64,000 nt of DNA from a virus (IMGVR_UViG_3300043411_001118:1-64000), one strand, 5' to 3'. Counted from the first letter of the stretch, positions 23,289 to 31,847 are shown. Made by a program: numbers and translations. The notes: generated by a model not told the origin, from the sequence alone.

Positions 23289-23693
23289 TTAAAACAAATT
23301 AATTCTAAAAGTTCCCTGTTCACCAAAAAGAGTTTTGTGTTCCATGTCATCCCAAACTAAGTGTTTCATTTCATGACTCACATAACTTGGTTCGGCCCAC
23401 GCAACCTTTCCATTTGATACTCCACCAATTCCAAATGGCCAAATTAAATTTGTCCACATTGGTTTTTTCGGTAGGCATATCAAAGTCTTTTCGGCACTGG
23501 AATTTACCTTTAATCGATACCCGTGAGAGTACCAGTAATTCACCGCTTCCGTAAAGGATGAATCGCAATCTGGACCAGCGGAAATGAAATTAATTTCCCC
23601 CGTTGCAACCACCTCATTCCATTTTGTTCCCATTTTTGGAGAACATCCAGCGAATATTCCAACCAGCAAAATTGACAATAATTTCGATTTCAT
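23289..23693 (-). CDS. lipoprotein with HExxH motif
   Basis: A 134-aa protein with a lipoprotein signal MKSKLLSILLVGIFAGC (Cys 17 in F-A-G-C). The sequence SHEMKHLVWDDMEH carries HEMKH, a zincin-like HExxH, followed by another His after a short gap. A Cys pair (GPDC, LICLP) may form a disulphide. It could be a small outer-membrane-anchored metalloprotease, but size and context give no more support. The start at 23693 overlaps the TGA of a 17-aa reading frame. Confidence 0.6.
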   Translation of the reverse strand: MKSKLLSILLVGIFAGCSPKMGTKWNEVVATGEINFISAGPDCDSSFTEAVNYWYSHGYRLKVNSSAEKTLICLPKKPMWTNLIWPFGIGGVSNGKVAWAEPSYVSHEMKHLVWDDMEHKTLFGEQGTFRINLF

Positions 23694-23743
23694 ATGATTG
23701 TCCATGCCACAAATCCGAATGTAATTACCAACAAAAATAACAT
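23690..23743 (-). CDS. 17-aa hydrophobic leader peptide
   Basis: AAGGA lies 5 nt before an ATG that opens M-L-F-L-L-V-I-T-F-G-F-V-A-W-T-I-I, and its TGA overlaps the lipoprotein's ATG. It could be a real membrane micro-peptide or a translational-coupling leader. Confidence 0.4.
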   Translation of the reverse strand: MLFLLVITFGFVAWTII

Positions 23744-23751
23744 AATATTCC

Positions 23752-23907
23752 TTACAAAATAGCCCAATTTGCGATAGCAAATAGAACATAAAAAATTAAG
23801 AGAGTGTACAAAATATACTTAAACATCTTTTTAAGACCGACCAAATATCCAATTACGAGTATGGCCGCAACAATGTTAAAAAGATGAATGTATATAAAGT
23901 TGTCCAC
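23752..23907 (-). CDS. 51-aa two-helix membrane protein
   Basis: It starts at GTG 23907 (AGGA 8 nt upstream, inside the previous gene). It has two hydrophobic stretches (IVAAILVIGYLVGL and YILYTLLIFYVLFAIANW) with KK between them. A small holin-like topology is possible, but no lysis gene is adjacent. Confidence 0.5.
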   Translation of the reverse strand: MDNFIYIHLFNIVAAILVIGYLVGLKKMFKYILYTLLIFYVLFAIANWAIL

Positions 23908-23908
23908 C

Positions 23909-24418
23909 CTAGAATCCTATTACCGATGTGAACCAATACCACGATTTACTGGTCATTGGATGACCAACATATCGCTTTGCTTGGTACGCCGCTTTCTTAC
24001 AGACAGCATCTAAGCCACAAGTATGAAACACGCGCCGAATAGCGATATGTCTTTCTTCCTTGAACTCGTCATCCATTCTTCCGCTAAGAAGTTTTTCGAC
24101 CATTTTAAGATCTGGTTCATAACCGAAGACTCCAACCAATGCTACTGGAATATTGCCTAGAGAACCACCCGCAATCGATTGCTCATAAAAATAACTGGAA
24201 TCCGACCAGAAGGTTTTTTCTCCAACAAAATAGACTAGCCACTTCGTAGAATTTTTGGCGCGAATAGCTTCTCTGCGATAACACGCAAGCGTTTCACAAG
24301 TTGAATTATTCACTACACAGACAGGCATTGGATATGACAAATCAACGCTATCGCACCTATTTGACGCAGACGCGCTAACCGCAGTAACCAAAATAGAAAG
24401 AATCAATTTTTTAATCAT
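23909..24418 (-). CDS. secreted Cys-rich protein
   Basis: A 169-aa protein with a Sec signal peptide (MIKKLILSILVTAVSASA) and about seven Cys in the mature part (NRCDS, CVVNNSTC, LACYRRE, TCGLDAVCKKA), suggesting disulphides in the periplasm. The start at 24418 follows AAGGTGG. No family is recognised. Confidence 0.65.
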   Translation of the reverse strand: MIKKLILSILVTAVSASASNRCDSVDLSYPMPVCVVNNSTCETLACYRREAIRAKNSTKWLVYFVGEKTFWSDSSYFYEQSIAGGSLGNIPVALVGVFGYEPDLKMVEKLLSGRMDDEFKEERHIAIRRVFHTCGLDAVCKKAAYQAKRYVGHPMTSKSWYWFTSVIGF

Positions 24419-24479
24419 AATATATCCACCTTTATTAAGTTTTAACAATAGTATCAAAAGGTTTCAAACAACGCAACAA

Positions 24480-24680
24480 CTATTTTATTTTAATTTTCAA
24501 ATCGTCTAAAAAATTGTCTAATGATTCCGGATGGTTATTAAATATGAAGTCAAAGGTTCTATCTTTCTCTTTGGTTATTTTAGCGGCCTTAATAAACAAA
24601 TCGTCCTGGAGCTTAGATAATCGATTACTCTCATCTTGAAGTTTTTTCAATTGAGCCGCTATTTTCTTTGATATTTTCAT
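24480..24680 (-). CDS. small coiled-coil protein
   Basis: A 66-aa protein starting MKISKKIAAQLKKLQDESNR, fully helical and heptad-like. The start at 24680 overlaps the upstream stop (ATGA). Unknown. Confidence 0.6.
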   Translation of the reverse strand: MKISKKIAAQLKKLQDESNRLSKLQDDLFIKAAKITKEKDRTFDFIFNNHPESLDNFLDDLKIKIK

Positions 24681-25078
24681 GTTACGCCTAAACAAATTAC
24701 AGTGATCAAAATGCCAATCAGGATTCCAAGATATATAGGAGTCATTTGAGATTTTGATAAATCGTTAACTGATTGCGCCAAATAATTCAACACCTCTTTG
24801 TCTGTCATTTCTCCGCGCACTGACATTTTAAAATTTCTCAATTGTGAATCGTAATGATCAATAATGTTTACATGTCTCATGATTTTTAATTGCGCCTCAT
24901 AAGTTTTTTGTAAATTATGATAAGCTTGCTTTGCTCGACTTCGATATTGATACAAAGAAATGAGCCTTCGACAATATTCCTCTGGATTGTTTTTAATTCT
25001 CTCAGTCAGTTTTTTCTGACTTTCAACATCTACATCATCCGACTCAACTAAATTTGCTTCAATCACCACGTCATTCAT
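24677..25078 (-). CDS. C-tail-anchored membrane protein
   Basis: A 133-aa protein, helical and charged, with a C-terminal transmembrane segment PIYLGILIGILITVICLGV (about 113-131). The bulk should face the cytoplasm. Unknown function. It overlaps the coiled-coil gene downstream. Confidence 0.6.
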   Translation of the reverse strand: MNDVVIEANLVESDDVDVESQKKLTERIKNNPEEYCRRLISLYQYRSRAKQAYHNLQKTYEAQLKIMRHVNIIDHYDSQLRNFKMSVRGEMTDKEVLNYLAQSVNDLSKSQMTPIYLGILIGILITVICLGVT

Positions 25079-25079
25079 A

Positions 25080-25406
25080 TCATTCCTTGAATATCGAAAT
25101 TGTATTTTCTAGATCACTAGCAATCAAAAGTGGACTAATACTATCTCCCACCGTCAATGGAATAACTCCATCCCCAACTGTCAATGGAGTAACCCCAGAC
25201 TCACAAATTATAATTGGAGTTAGATCGGGATACTCGACAGGTTTAAATATTGTTGGATTGAGATAAACCGGATAAGGAAGATATGTAATTTTATCATCGG
25301 ACCCAAACATCTCAGTCAGAATTGAATGTAGTTTTCTCAAATCCTCGAACGTGATTTTAATTTCCGTGTCGTTTATTTTTAGTGTTAAATCTTTTATTTC
25401 GATCAC
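25080..25406 (-). CDS. hypothetical protein with short internal repeat
   Basis: A 108-aa protein. Near the C-terminus, G-V-T-P-L-T-V-G-D-G then V-I-P-L-T-V-G-D-S is a 9-residue repeat encoded by a 27-nt direct repeat around 25145-25200. Unknown function. Confidence 0.6.
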   Translation of the reverse strand: MIEIKDLTLKINDTEIKITFEDLRKLHSILTEMFGSDDKITYLPYPVYLNPTIFKPVEYPDLTPIIICESGVTPLTVGDGVIPLTVGDSISPLLIASDLENTISIFKE

Positions 25407-25595
25407 TTAATTTACCTCTAGTTCAGAACCTAAAACAATGTGTATCTTTGGATCAATCGTCAATTCGCAGTATAAACAATTGCAATATTCAACATATAAT
25501 GATGTTATCCAATGTCTTCCACATGCTGGACACTTCACTTCACACGATTCAAAATCGACCATGATCATTTGGTCCATTTTAACACTAGGATTCAT
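25407..25595 (-). CDS. small zinc-ribbon-like protein
   Basis: A 62-aa protein with CEVKCPACGRH and YCNCLYC, giving two Cys knuckles suited to a zinc ribbon. Function unknown. Confidence 0.6.
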   Translation of the reverse strand: MNPSVKMDQMIMVDFESCEVKCPACGRHWITSLYVEYCNCLYCELTIDPKIHIVLGSELEVN

Positions 25596-25840
25596 TAGTG
25601 TATAGCAACCTCTGGCATCACTAATGCAGCAACCACACCATCTTCTTGTAGGTCAAATTTGATATCAATGTCCTGGTTGTTTGACGGGTTATAATAACAA
25701 GATTTACACATCTCAATAAACGTAAGGTACAGACCATAATTTATATCTTGGAGTCCTTGAACGGAGACAGTTTTCTCATCCTCAAATCCCATTTCTACGG
25801 GATCTTCTTTTTCATTAATTCTTAGAATTATGTTAGTCAT
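25595..25840 (-). CDS. hypothetical protein
   Basis: An 81-aa protein with a beta-rich start (MTNIILRINEKEDPVEM) and an acidic middle. Unknown. One-base or four-base overlaps join it to both neighbours. Confidence 0.55.
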   Translation of the reverse strand: MTNIILRINEKEDPVEMGFEDEKTVSVQGLQDINYGLYLTFIEMCKSCYYNPSNNQDIDIKFDLQEDGVVAALVMPEVAIH

Positions 25841-26070
25841 TGGGTTTGTATGATCTTGGATTTTTTGTTTTCTTCGAGCATATGCTTCATAGCAACCAAC
25901 AGATCTAAATCGACCTCAGCTAAACTAACAATCAAATCCCCATGCTCTTTCGTTGTCGTAGAAATCATTTTAATAAATTTTCTGTTAATTACATAAAAAT
26001 GAAGGTTGGCAATCGACGTAACGATCACACAAACTAGGGTAAACATATCAATAATTTCTGATGGACTCAT
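25837..26070 (-). CDS. small membrane protein
   Basis: A 77-aa protein with an N-terminal transmembrane segment (MFTLVCVIVTSIANLHFYVI, about 9-28) and a cytoplasmic helical tail. Unknown. Confidence 0.6.
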   Translation of the reverse strand: MSPSEIIDMFTLVCVIVTSIANLHFYVINRKFIKMISTTTKEHGDLIVSLAEVDLDLLVAMKHMLEENKKSKIIQTQ

Positions 26071-26303
26071 GATTTACTACTCCTAACATCAACCGTTAAT
26101 GAATGAACAATTTCCTCAACATCTGCTGTCACGTTAGCATCTAACCAAGTCTTACAACCAGGGCAGCTTGTATAAAAATTTTCAACTCTCCACGGATCGA
26201 GTGTAGACATCACACATGGTCCGTCCTTTGATTGCCACTCTCTAACAATGGCACCACATTCAGGACAAGCACAAGAGTATTTTATATAGTCGAACATTCC
26301 CAT
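26067..26303 (-). CDS. small zinc-ribbon protein (MGMFDYI family)
   Basis: A 78-aa protein starting MGMFDYIKYSCACPECG, with CPGC downstream and Q-S-K-D-G between them. This is a common small phage family with two C-x2-C knuckles and no assigned role. Confidence 0.65.
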   Translation of the reverse strand: MGMFDYIKYSCACPECGAIVREWQSKDGPCVMSTLDPWRVENFYTSCPGCKTWLDANVTADVEEIVHSLTVDVRSSKS

Positions 26304-26304
26304 C

Positions 26305-26898
26305 TCATTTATCCAATTCGTAGTCTAAGCAGACAAACTCTTTAAACAAATCTTCCTTGGTAGAATTGTTATTAATTTCTCCAGCCCACCCATCAAATGT
26401 ATCTAGCTCAATTTCTGATGGATGGACATCCTCCGACCGTTCGATATCCCTACTTATTTTAATTGGACGGATTAACCAATTTTTCGAATTCTTATTCTCT
26501 AAACCAACAGTATATTCATTGAGAAATCTGAAGTCAGAAACAACATACTTATGTCTCGACATATCAGCATATAGATAATAATCTGCAATTTCGTTATACA
26601 ATTTCCTAGCCCAAATATTCGGATCTAATTTCCTACCGAATTCAGTTCCGACATATTGCATGATAATTCTCGGAGTCAGATAACCAACCCCAGACAAATA
26701 ATTCGGATATCTTTTGTCTTCGACCTCTTTTAAATCCCCATATAATTGGGCATCGGATAGCTTAAACAAATCCCGCGCCAAGTCTTTGACTGGCTGAGCA
26801 AAAGACAATTTTGTATATCCTAACTTCTCTACCATCATATCGGCGAGAGTATCCTTTCCGGAAAATTTTTTATGGCCTAGTAAGTAAATTTTAATCAT
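26305..26898 (-). CDS. deoxynucleoside monophosphate kinase (gp1-like)
   Basis: A 197-aa P-loop kinase of the T4 gp1 family, which phosphorylates dNMPs for phage DNA synthesis. Walker A is GHKKFSGKDT (8-17). FAQPVKDLA and I-M-Q-Y-V-G-T-E-F-G-R form the NMP-binding region. VVSDFRFLNE is the conserved D-x-R-F-x-N-E stretch. It sits in an operon of small genes before the structured RNA region. Confidence 0.85.
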   Translation of the reverse strand: MIKIYLLGHKKFSGKDTLADMMVEKLGYTKLSFAQPVKDLARDLFKLSDAQLYGDLKEVEDKRYPNYLSGVGYLTPRIIMQYVGTEFGRKLDPNIWARKLYNEIADYYLYADMSRHKYVVSDFRFLNEYTVGLENKNSKNWLIRPIKISRDIERSEDVHPSEIELDTFDGWAGEINNNSTKEDLFKEFVCLDYELDK

Positions 26899-27079
26899 CT
26901 AATTCTTCTTTAGTTTCTAAAGTTTTTAATGGACATTCTTTTGGAATTTTAGGATAATCAATTAACTCAATTTTCAATTTGTCACAATAATTTTTCCCCC
27001 ACATAAATGGGATATCTTGTGGATCTGCCATTTGGTATGGGCATTCACTACATTCGGATATAACTAATAATTTTTTCAT
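26891..27079 (-). CDS. small Cys-containing protein
   Basis: A 62-aa protein, SECSECPYQM then YCDKLK and ECPLKT, with four Cys suited to metal binding. It is the first gene after the noncoding structured segment, whose 3' arm ends about 8 nt before its ATG. Confidence 0.55.
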   Translation of the reverse strand: MKKLLVISECSECPYQMADPQDIPFMWGKNYCDKLKIELIDYPKIPKECPLKTLETKEELDD

Positions 27080-27086
27080 AAACTTC

Positions 27087-27371
27087 TCTGAGGATCGTTA
27101 GTCACTACGTTCGGACTTTCAAGAAAGTTACGCTTTCCATCTCGAACAGTGCGAGAAATAACGTGATGGTGTTTTGGAGAACTATCGCCACACCAAAGGT
27201 TATCTCTGACAAAATCACTTCCCACTTCGGCTCAGTCTTTGTTCGATAATTTCACGGAACAAACAAGTTGTTCATCCGAGAAATTTCGGATGAACAATTA
27301 AGCCCACCGAACAGTTCAGTTTCGGCTGAGTGGTTGTTTCGGAAAGTAGCTGCAACCTAACGATCCTCAGA
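27087..27371 (-). ncRNA. putative structured RNA closed by a 15-bp stem
   Basis: There is no gene between 27080 and 27356. TCTGAGGATCGTTAG (27087-27101) and CTAACGATCCTCAGA (27357-27371) are perfect reverse complements and would close a 285-nt RNA. Inside lie further stems: 12 bp at 27268-27279/27286-27297, 7 bp at 27238-27244/27257-27263, 6 bp at 27167-27172/27190-27195 and CCGAA/TTCGG at 27307-27311/27321-27325. The right arm overlaps the last codons and stop of phoH. I cannot match it to RNase P, tmRNA or a group I intron. The strand is assumed from the neighbours. Confidence 0.6.
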
Positions 27372-28034
27372 AAAGTGTCTTTCCTTTTCTATCAGATATT
27401 CTTTAACTATATCCGATCTTACAATATCGTCAAGTGTGAATTTTACTGTGCTGAAACTGCTTAGTTTTGAAATGATATTCATGAATGCATTGAATCCGTT
27501 TCTGTCTTTGTAATGTAGATCGCTTTGATCATAATCTCCAGAAAAGAAGATTCTACTGTTCTTTCCAATTCTGGTAATGATCGAATCAAGTTCGTGGAAT
27601 GTTAGGTTCGAAGATTCATCAACGACCACCAAGCAATTTTCTAATGTAATCCCTCGAACAAATGAAGTAGAAATAACTTCCACAACACCACTAGACTCTA
27701 GAATTTTTAAAGCTGAATCTTTGGAAAATATTTCTGCAAGAATTGCTTTATATGGGAGTGAGTAGATCTCAAGCTTCTCTGCTAATGTGCCTGGAAGGTG
27801 TCCGATTTCTCTTGATGGAACCGCGCTCCGGACAATCACTAACTTCTTATAACCCAATTCCTTTTGTTCGAGTATGCACTTAATACAGAGATATAAGAGG
27901 ATAAAGGTTTTTCCTGTTCCCGCCGAACCGTGTAGAAATAAATTTTTGTGTTCTCGAAAAAATCTGAACACCTCTTTCTGATTGAGTGTTAACGCTCGAA
28001 AAGTCCCTGGTTTAAGAGAACCTAATTTATTCAT
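27357..28034 (-). CDS. PhoH-like ATPase
   Basis: A 225-aa P-loop protein of the PhoH family, common in myophages, with RNA helicase or ATPase activity in some members. It has a Walker A HGSAGTGKT, then V-I-V-R-S-A-V-P-S-R and the Walker B L-V-V-V-D-E-S-S. It ends with F-F-S-G-D-Y-D-Q-S-D. The start at 28034 (MNKLGSLKPGTF) follows AAAGG and overlaps the protease stop by 8 nt; a start at 28145 would overlap it by 119 nt. Its last five codons form one arm of the structured RNA. Confidence 0.85.
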   Translation of the reverse strand: MNKLGSLKPGTFRALTLNQKEVFRFFREHKNLFLHGSAGTGKTFILLYLCIKCILEQKELGYKKLVIVRSAVPSREIGHLPGTLAEKLEIYSLPYKAILAEIFSKDSALKILESSGVVEVISTSFVRGITLENCLVVVDESSNLTFHELDSIITRIGKNSRIFFSGDYDQSDLHYKDRNGFNAFMNIISKLSSFSTVKFTLDDIVRSDIVKEYLIEKERHFSEDR

Positions 28035-29457
28035 CAACCTTTGGACAGTTATTTTCTGTTCGACAATTTTCTCGACAAACGCGCTTTGCAAAACGATCTT
28101 TGGTTTTCTTATCGGCGTTTGGAAATCTCTTGGAACACCGAACAAAACACTTATCTAGTTTCTTCTCTTTACAGGTAATGGGGTTTGCAGATAAAAACAT
28201 GTTATACGCATTGAGTGTTCCCCCAGTTTCGACCTTAGTATTGAGACCAGCGAGTGTAGTAACTCTCTCCAACATCCTATCCAGAATAACGTTTGGTGGT
28301 AGTTTGTTGGCACCATAGTATAGGGCCAACGCACCAGTAACGTGTGGTGTTGCCATAGAAGTTCCGGATATCGTGTTGTATGTGTTTCCTGGCCAAGTCG
28401 ATAGGATGTCTCTCCCCGGTGCAGCCAAATTAACCGATGAACCATAGTTTGAAAATGAAGATAGTTTTCCGGATGGATCAATCGACGCAACTGATATTAC
28501 ATTCCATGAATCGTAATTGGATGGATAAGATGGATCTGTATCGTTGTTTTTTCCATCATTACCAGCCGCAACGACAAACAGGATATCGTTCTGTGCAGCC
28601 TCTTTAATGACCTCAAACATAGGTCCAAAATAATCGCCGCCCCCATAAGAATTGTTAATAACAACGAACGGAATGTTATAAATTTTCTTCATTTTTATAA
28701 CATACTTCACCGCCAAAACAGCGTTATAAATTGCTCCACCGCCGTTGGCTCCTAGAAATTTGAGTGAAAGAATTTTACAATTCCAGTTAACTCCGATAAC
28801 TCCAACCCCATTATTTCCAACCGCCCCAATCGTCCCTGCGACATGCGTTCCGTGTCCATTATCATCCATTGGATTGTTATTATAGCTCCAATAATTCCAT
28901 CCCCGCACATCGTCCTTAAATCCATTTCCATCATCATCAATAAAGTTTCCTGCAATCTCATTTGGTGGAGTCCACACATTCGAAGCAAGATCTGGATGGT
29001 TGTAGTCAATGCCCGTATCGATAACAGCTACTAAACCATTTCCGCAACCATGTGAATAATTCCACGCTGCATTTGCGCCAATTCCTTTATCAGCAACCAT
29101 TCCCCACAAATTGGAAAGACTTGGATCATTTGGTCCTGCTGACACCTGGACATAGTAATTTGGCCAACAATCAAATTGTGATTGATCGACATCCTTACAT
29201 CTACTTTTTTCTGGATCATATGTAACAACCTCTGGTTCATCGTTCACCGAAATGTGCATCCCCAGTGGCTTTGCTTTGACTAATATCATTCCTTCATTTT
29301 GAGATTTGACTTTGAATGTTCCTGGAAGTTTTTTTGATGACATAGCTCCAACACCTTTCTTTGGTGTCAAAACGTACTCATTGTTGTACACTTTAACTTC
29401 AGCCAGAACTAATTGAGGAATTAAAATTGTTAGAAAAAATATGGTTATGAATTTCAT
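28027..29457 (-). CDS. secreted subtilisin-family serine protease (S8)
   Basis: A 476-aa subtilase with signal peptide MKFITIFFLTILIPQLVLA. The catalytic residues are present: D147 in VIDTGID, H202 in NGHGTHVAG, N300 in AAGND and S367 in SGTSMATPH. Residues 20-85 resemble a short propeptide. The C-terminal 50 residues hold seven Cys (CKEKK, CFVRCSKRF, VCRENC, NNCP), an uncommon tail. It is probably exported to the periplasm or outside. The start at 29457 has GGAG 6 nt upstream and overlaps the virion gene stop by 4 nt. Confidence 0.85.
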   Translation of the reverse strand: MKFITIFFLTILIPQLVLAEVKVYNNEYVLTPKKGVGAMSSKKLPGTFKVKSQNEGMILVKAKPLGMHISVNDEPEVVTYDPEKSRCKDVDQSQFDCWPNYYVQVSAGPNDPSLSNLWGMVADKGIGANAAWNYSHGCGNGLVAVIDTGIDYNHPDLASNVWTPPNEIAGNFIDDDGNGFKDDVRGWNYWSYNNNPMDDNGHGTHVAGTIGAVGNNGVGVIGVNWNCKILSLKFLGANGGGAIYNAVLAVKYVIKMKKIYNIPFVVINNSYGGGDYFGPMFEVIKEAAQNDILFVVAAGNDGKNNDTDPSYPSNYDSWNVISVASIDPSGKLSSFSNYGSSVNLAAPGRDILSTWPGNTYNTISGTSMATPHVTGALALYYGANKLPPNVILDRMLERVTTLAGLNTKVETGGTLNAYNMFLSANPITCKEKKLDKCFVRCSKRFPNADKKTKDRFAKRVCRENCRTENNCPKVDE

Positions 29458-29828
29458 TCTTTGCTCCACGCAATGATTAAACAAGATTCTTCAAGAACAG
29501 TACCATTATTAAGAGTAACTGAAAAGTCTACTTGATATCTCATATCAGAAACGAAGTTGGATACCACAACCGAACAAACAGAATTTGTGACCAACTTTGT
29601 GTACTGATCGAGAATCTCTGGTGTTGGAGTAGCCTCCCCAAATTCATTCGCGGAGACGGTAAATGAAAGGATTGTGTTGTTCCCAATTCTTTCCTCAAAA
29701 TCCATTTCAAGTGTATCGGTTTCTCCCTCAACAACATCGATCTGTAGATATTCGGGAATTTGAATTGCTCCACCAGACAACCTTCTAAAAGATATATTCC
29801 CTGGTATTGATTCGCGGTAGATTGTCAT
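29454..29828 (-). CDS. putative virion adornment protein
   Basis: A 124-aa, beta-rich protein with no named domain. It is translationally coupled (TAATG) to the gene upstream, within a leftward cassette of virion-like proteins. The role is inferred from context only. Confidence 0.5.
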   Translation of the reverse strand: MTIYRESIPGNISFRRLSGGAIQIPEYLQIDVVEGETDTLEMDFEERIGNNTILSFTVSANEFGEATPTPEILDQYTKLVTNSVCSVVVSNFVSDMRYQVDFSVTLNNGTVLEESCLIIAWSKE

Positions 29829-30127
29829 TAGTAATCTTGGATGATAAGAACAACAGTATCTATTAGCACAGAAGCGTCCGATAGGGTAATCTCATAATTT
29901 AGTTTTGCTCTCATTCCACTCGTTCCACCTTCCAAAACCACACCAACCCTCTCTCCATCAATGTCTTCGCTATTGTCTTGGATTAGCGTAGCAGTCAAAT
30001 CGTTTCCATCAAAATCAGCCGCCGTAACGGACAGGCTTTCAATGGTTGTTCCTGGTGGAAGTTGATTTTTGAAGTTGACATAAAGTGGTCGAACTTCTCC
30101 AGATTGCTTGGTGATTGGGATTGCCAT
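29828..30127 (-). CDS. putative virion adornment protein, Ig-like beta fold
   Basis: A 99-aa protein: SGEVRPLYVNFKNQLPPGTT, then E-S-L-S-V-T-A, and a closing strand V-L-I-D-T-V-V-L-I-I. This looks like the small beta-sandwich modules often found among phage neck or fibre genes. Function inferred. Confidence 0.5.
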   Translation of the reverse strand: MAIPITKQSGEVRPLYVNFKNQLPPGTTIESLSVTAADFDGNDLTATLIQDNSEDIDGERVGVVLEGGTSGMRAKLNYEITLSDASVLIDTVVLIIQDY

Positions 30128-30132
30128 ATCAA

Positions 30133-31812
30133 CTATTTAGAGGCTTCAACATCATAAATTCTATGACGTGATACTGGTTCAATATCAACCGTTTTTGCTA
30201 AAACCTCGTAAATTTTCTCTCTTGAAAACACCTCATATGTTCTTGGTTTGGCCATAACATCCATCTTATAATCTCGATTCAAAGTATATTCGTAGATATC
30301 GATTGAAGAATTGACGGCCACGATTTTGGCGGTTGATTCGACTTCATATACCCTTTTGACTGAAGGAATTTCGTGTACTTGGTTACGAGCATCCACCTCG
30401 AATATTCTTTCTCTTGCCAAAATTTCTTCGCTTCTACTACCATCGAATACTCCAGAAATTGGATGCATCGAAAAGACCACGGGTGAAGGACAAACGAAAA
30501 TTAAATTTACTGGATCAACATTGACTGTTACATAACGAACTGTTGTAACCGTGACCTCTGGAACACTGAATTGAAGATCAATCGTCCCTGCACTAATTCC
30601 GATACCAATGGCTACAGTTGGTTCATTGACCAATAAATTTAAGTCAATTGAACTAACACTAAACACATTATCAAAATGGATTTCTGGAGAAACGATATCC
30701 ATTCCCAATGACAACACATCCGGAACAACCGAAACATTTGTGATCGAAATGATTGTTGGTTCTTGAACATTCAATCCAATTGATAGACTTGGAATTTCGA
30801 ATGTCGTTCCGAATCGAATTTCTGGAGATAACAATTCGATACTCAAATTCTGTACAGAAGCAAGAATTGTCTGATATCCTCCGACCGTTGGATCTACGAC
30901 AGATAAATTTAATTCGAGTGGAGTAGCAGAAAATTCCGCTGCTGTTCCAATATTAATTGTTGGAGACTGAACACTAGAAATTAATGACAATAGATCCGCA
31001 TTGACCGTCTCATAACGAACCGTTGTAACGTCTGGAGTATATGGTGTTATATGAATTACAAATAATGGCGCGTAGATCTCTTTTGAAATACTTACAATCG
31101 GCGCATTGAGTGTACTGACTAAATTTAATGTATCGATTGGAAGTATAGACGCTGTTTGGATGACCGGATCTGGAATCGCCGACTGGAGAATTAAAGTAGA
31201 AACGTACTCATTTACTGATGTGTTAATTGTCGGCGCATTTACAACAAATTGAGCATCGAGTGTTGTTGCATTGATTTCAATATTGATTGCTGCCAAGACA
31301 ACAGGCGCAACAACCTCTGTCTGAATAACAAAAACATCAGCTTCAAATGTAACTGTAAATGTAGTATTGACGGTTGGATTGATTAAATCCAAACCAATGG
31401 TGAATACAGAAACGGTTGATATTGTCGATATCTCGATTGTTGGATTATTCAATACCGATGGAATATCGATTGGTAGAATATCAATTGAGACATTCCTAAT
31501 CGCTACAATAACAGGATCGATTATCTCAATTTGAGAACTTAGATTTAATATGTCAACAGAAATAATCGCAGATCCGTGAACGACAGGATCGATGATTTCT
31601 GATACAAGATCTAAAGTAGAAACTGCTATGTTCGGGGAAAGAATAATATCAGGAGAAACTATTTCAGACTGGAGAATTAGCTCAGGGACGGATATTGTTA
31701 CCCCAGTAGAAATTGATGGAGCTAGTAATACAACGTCAAGCAGGAATGTTGTCGCAGAAAATGACGCATCTACACTCGATGAATGAGATCGTAAAGATGT
31801 AATGATGGTCAT
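30133..31812 (-). CDS. repetitive beta-solenoid-like virion protein
   Basis: A 559-aa protein. Residues about 20-460 are many degenerate repeats of about 22-24 residues with the pattern [IV]-S-[IV]-x-x-L-x-L-x-x-x-[IV]-x-x-P-x-[IV], almost free of charge and Cys. The last 90 residues switch to a basic repeat R-x-[IV]-[YF]-E-V (ERIFEV, KRVYEV, RTYEV, EKIYEV, HRIYDV). A stacked beta-helix or fibre is likely. It lies among virion-type genes. No catalytic motif is visible. Confidence 0.6.
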   Translation of the reverse strand: MTIITSLRSHSSSVDASFSATTFLLDVVLLAPSISTGVTISVPELILQSEIVSPDIILSPNIAVSTLDLVSEIIDPVVHGSAIISVDILNLSSQIEIIDPVIVAIRNVSIDILPIDIPSVLNNPTIEISTISTVSVFTIGLDLINPTVNTTFTVTFEADVFVIQTEVVAPVVLAAINIEINATTLDAQFVVNAPTINTSVNEYVSTLILQSAIPDPVIQTASILPIDTLNLVSTLNAPIVSISKEIYAPLFVIHITPYTPDVTTVRYETVNADLLSLISSVQSPTINIGTAAEFSATPLELNLSVVDPTVGGYQTILASVQNLSIELLSPEIRFGTTFEIPSLSIGLNVQEPTIISITNVSVVPDVLSLGMDIVSPEIHFDNVFSVSSIDLNLLVNEPTVAIGIGISAGTIDLQFSVPEVTVTTVRYVTVNVDPVNLIFVCPSPVVFSMHPISGVFDGSRSEEILARERIFEVDARNQVHEIPSVKRVYEVESTAKIVAVNSSIDIYEYTLNRDYKMDVMAKPRTYEVFSREKIYEVLAKTVDIEPVSRHRIYDVEASK

Positions 31813-31847
31813 TAGATTACCCCAGAATTATCCTTAGTATTTAAGGA

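Noticed and set aside
27087-27371. Group I intron or RNase P RNA
   Set aside because: The segment is intergenic, phoH is complete before it, and I cannot find the conserved cores of either RNA class.
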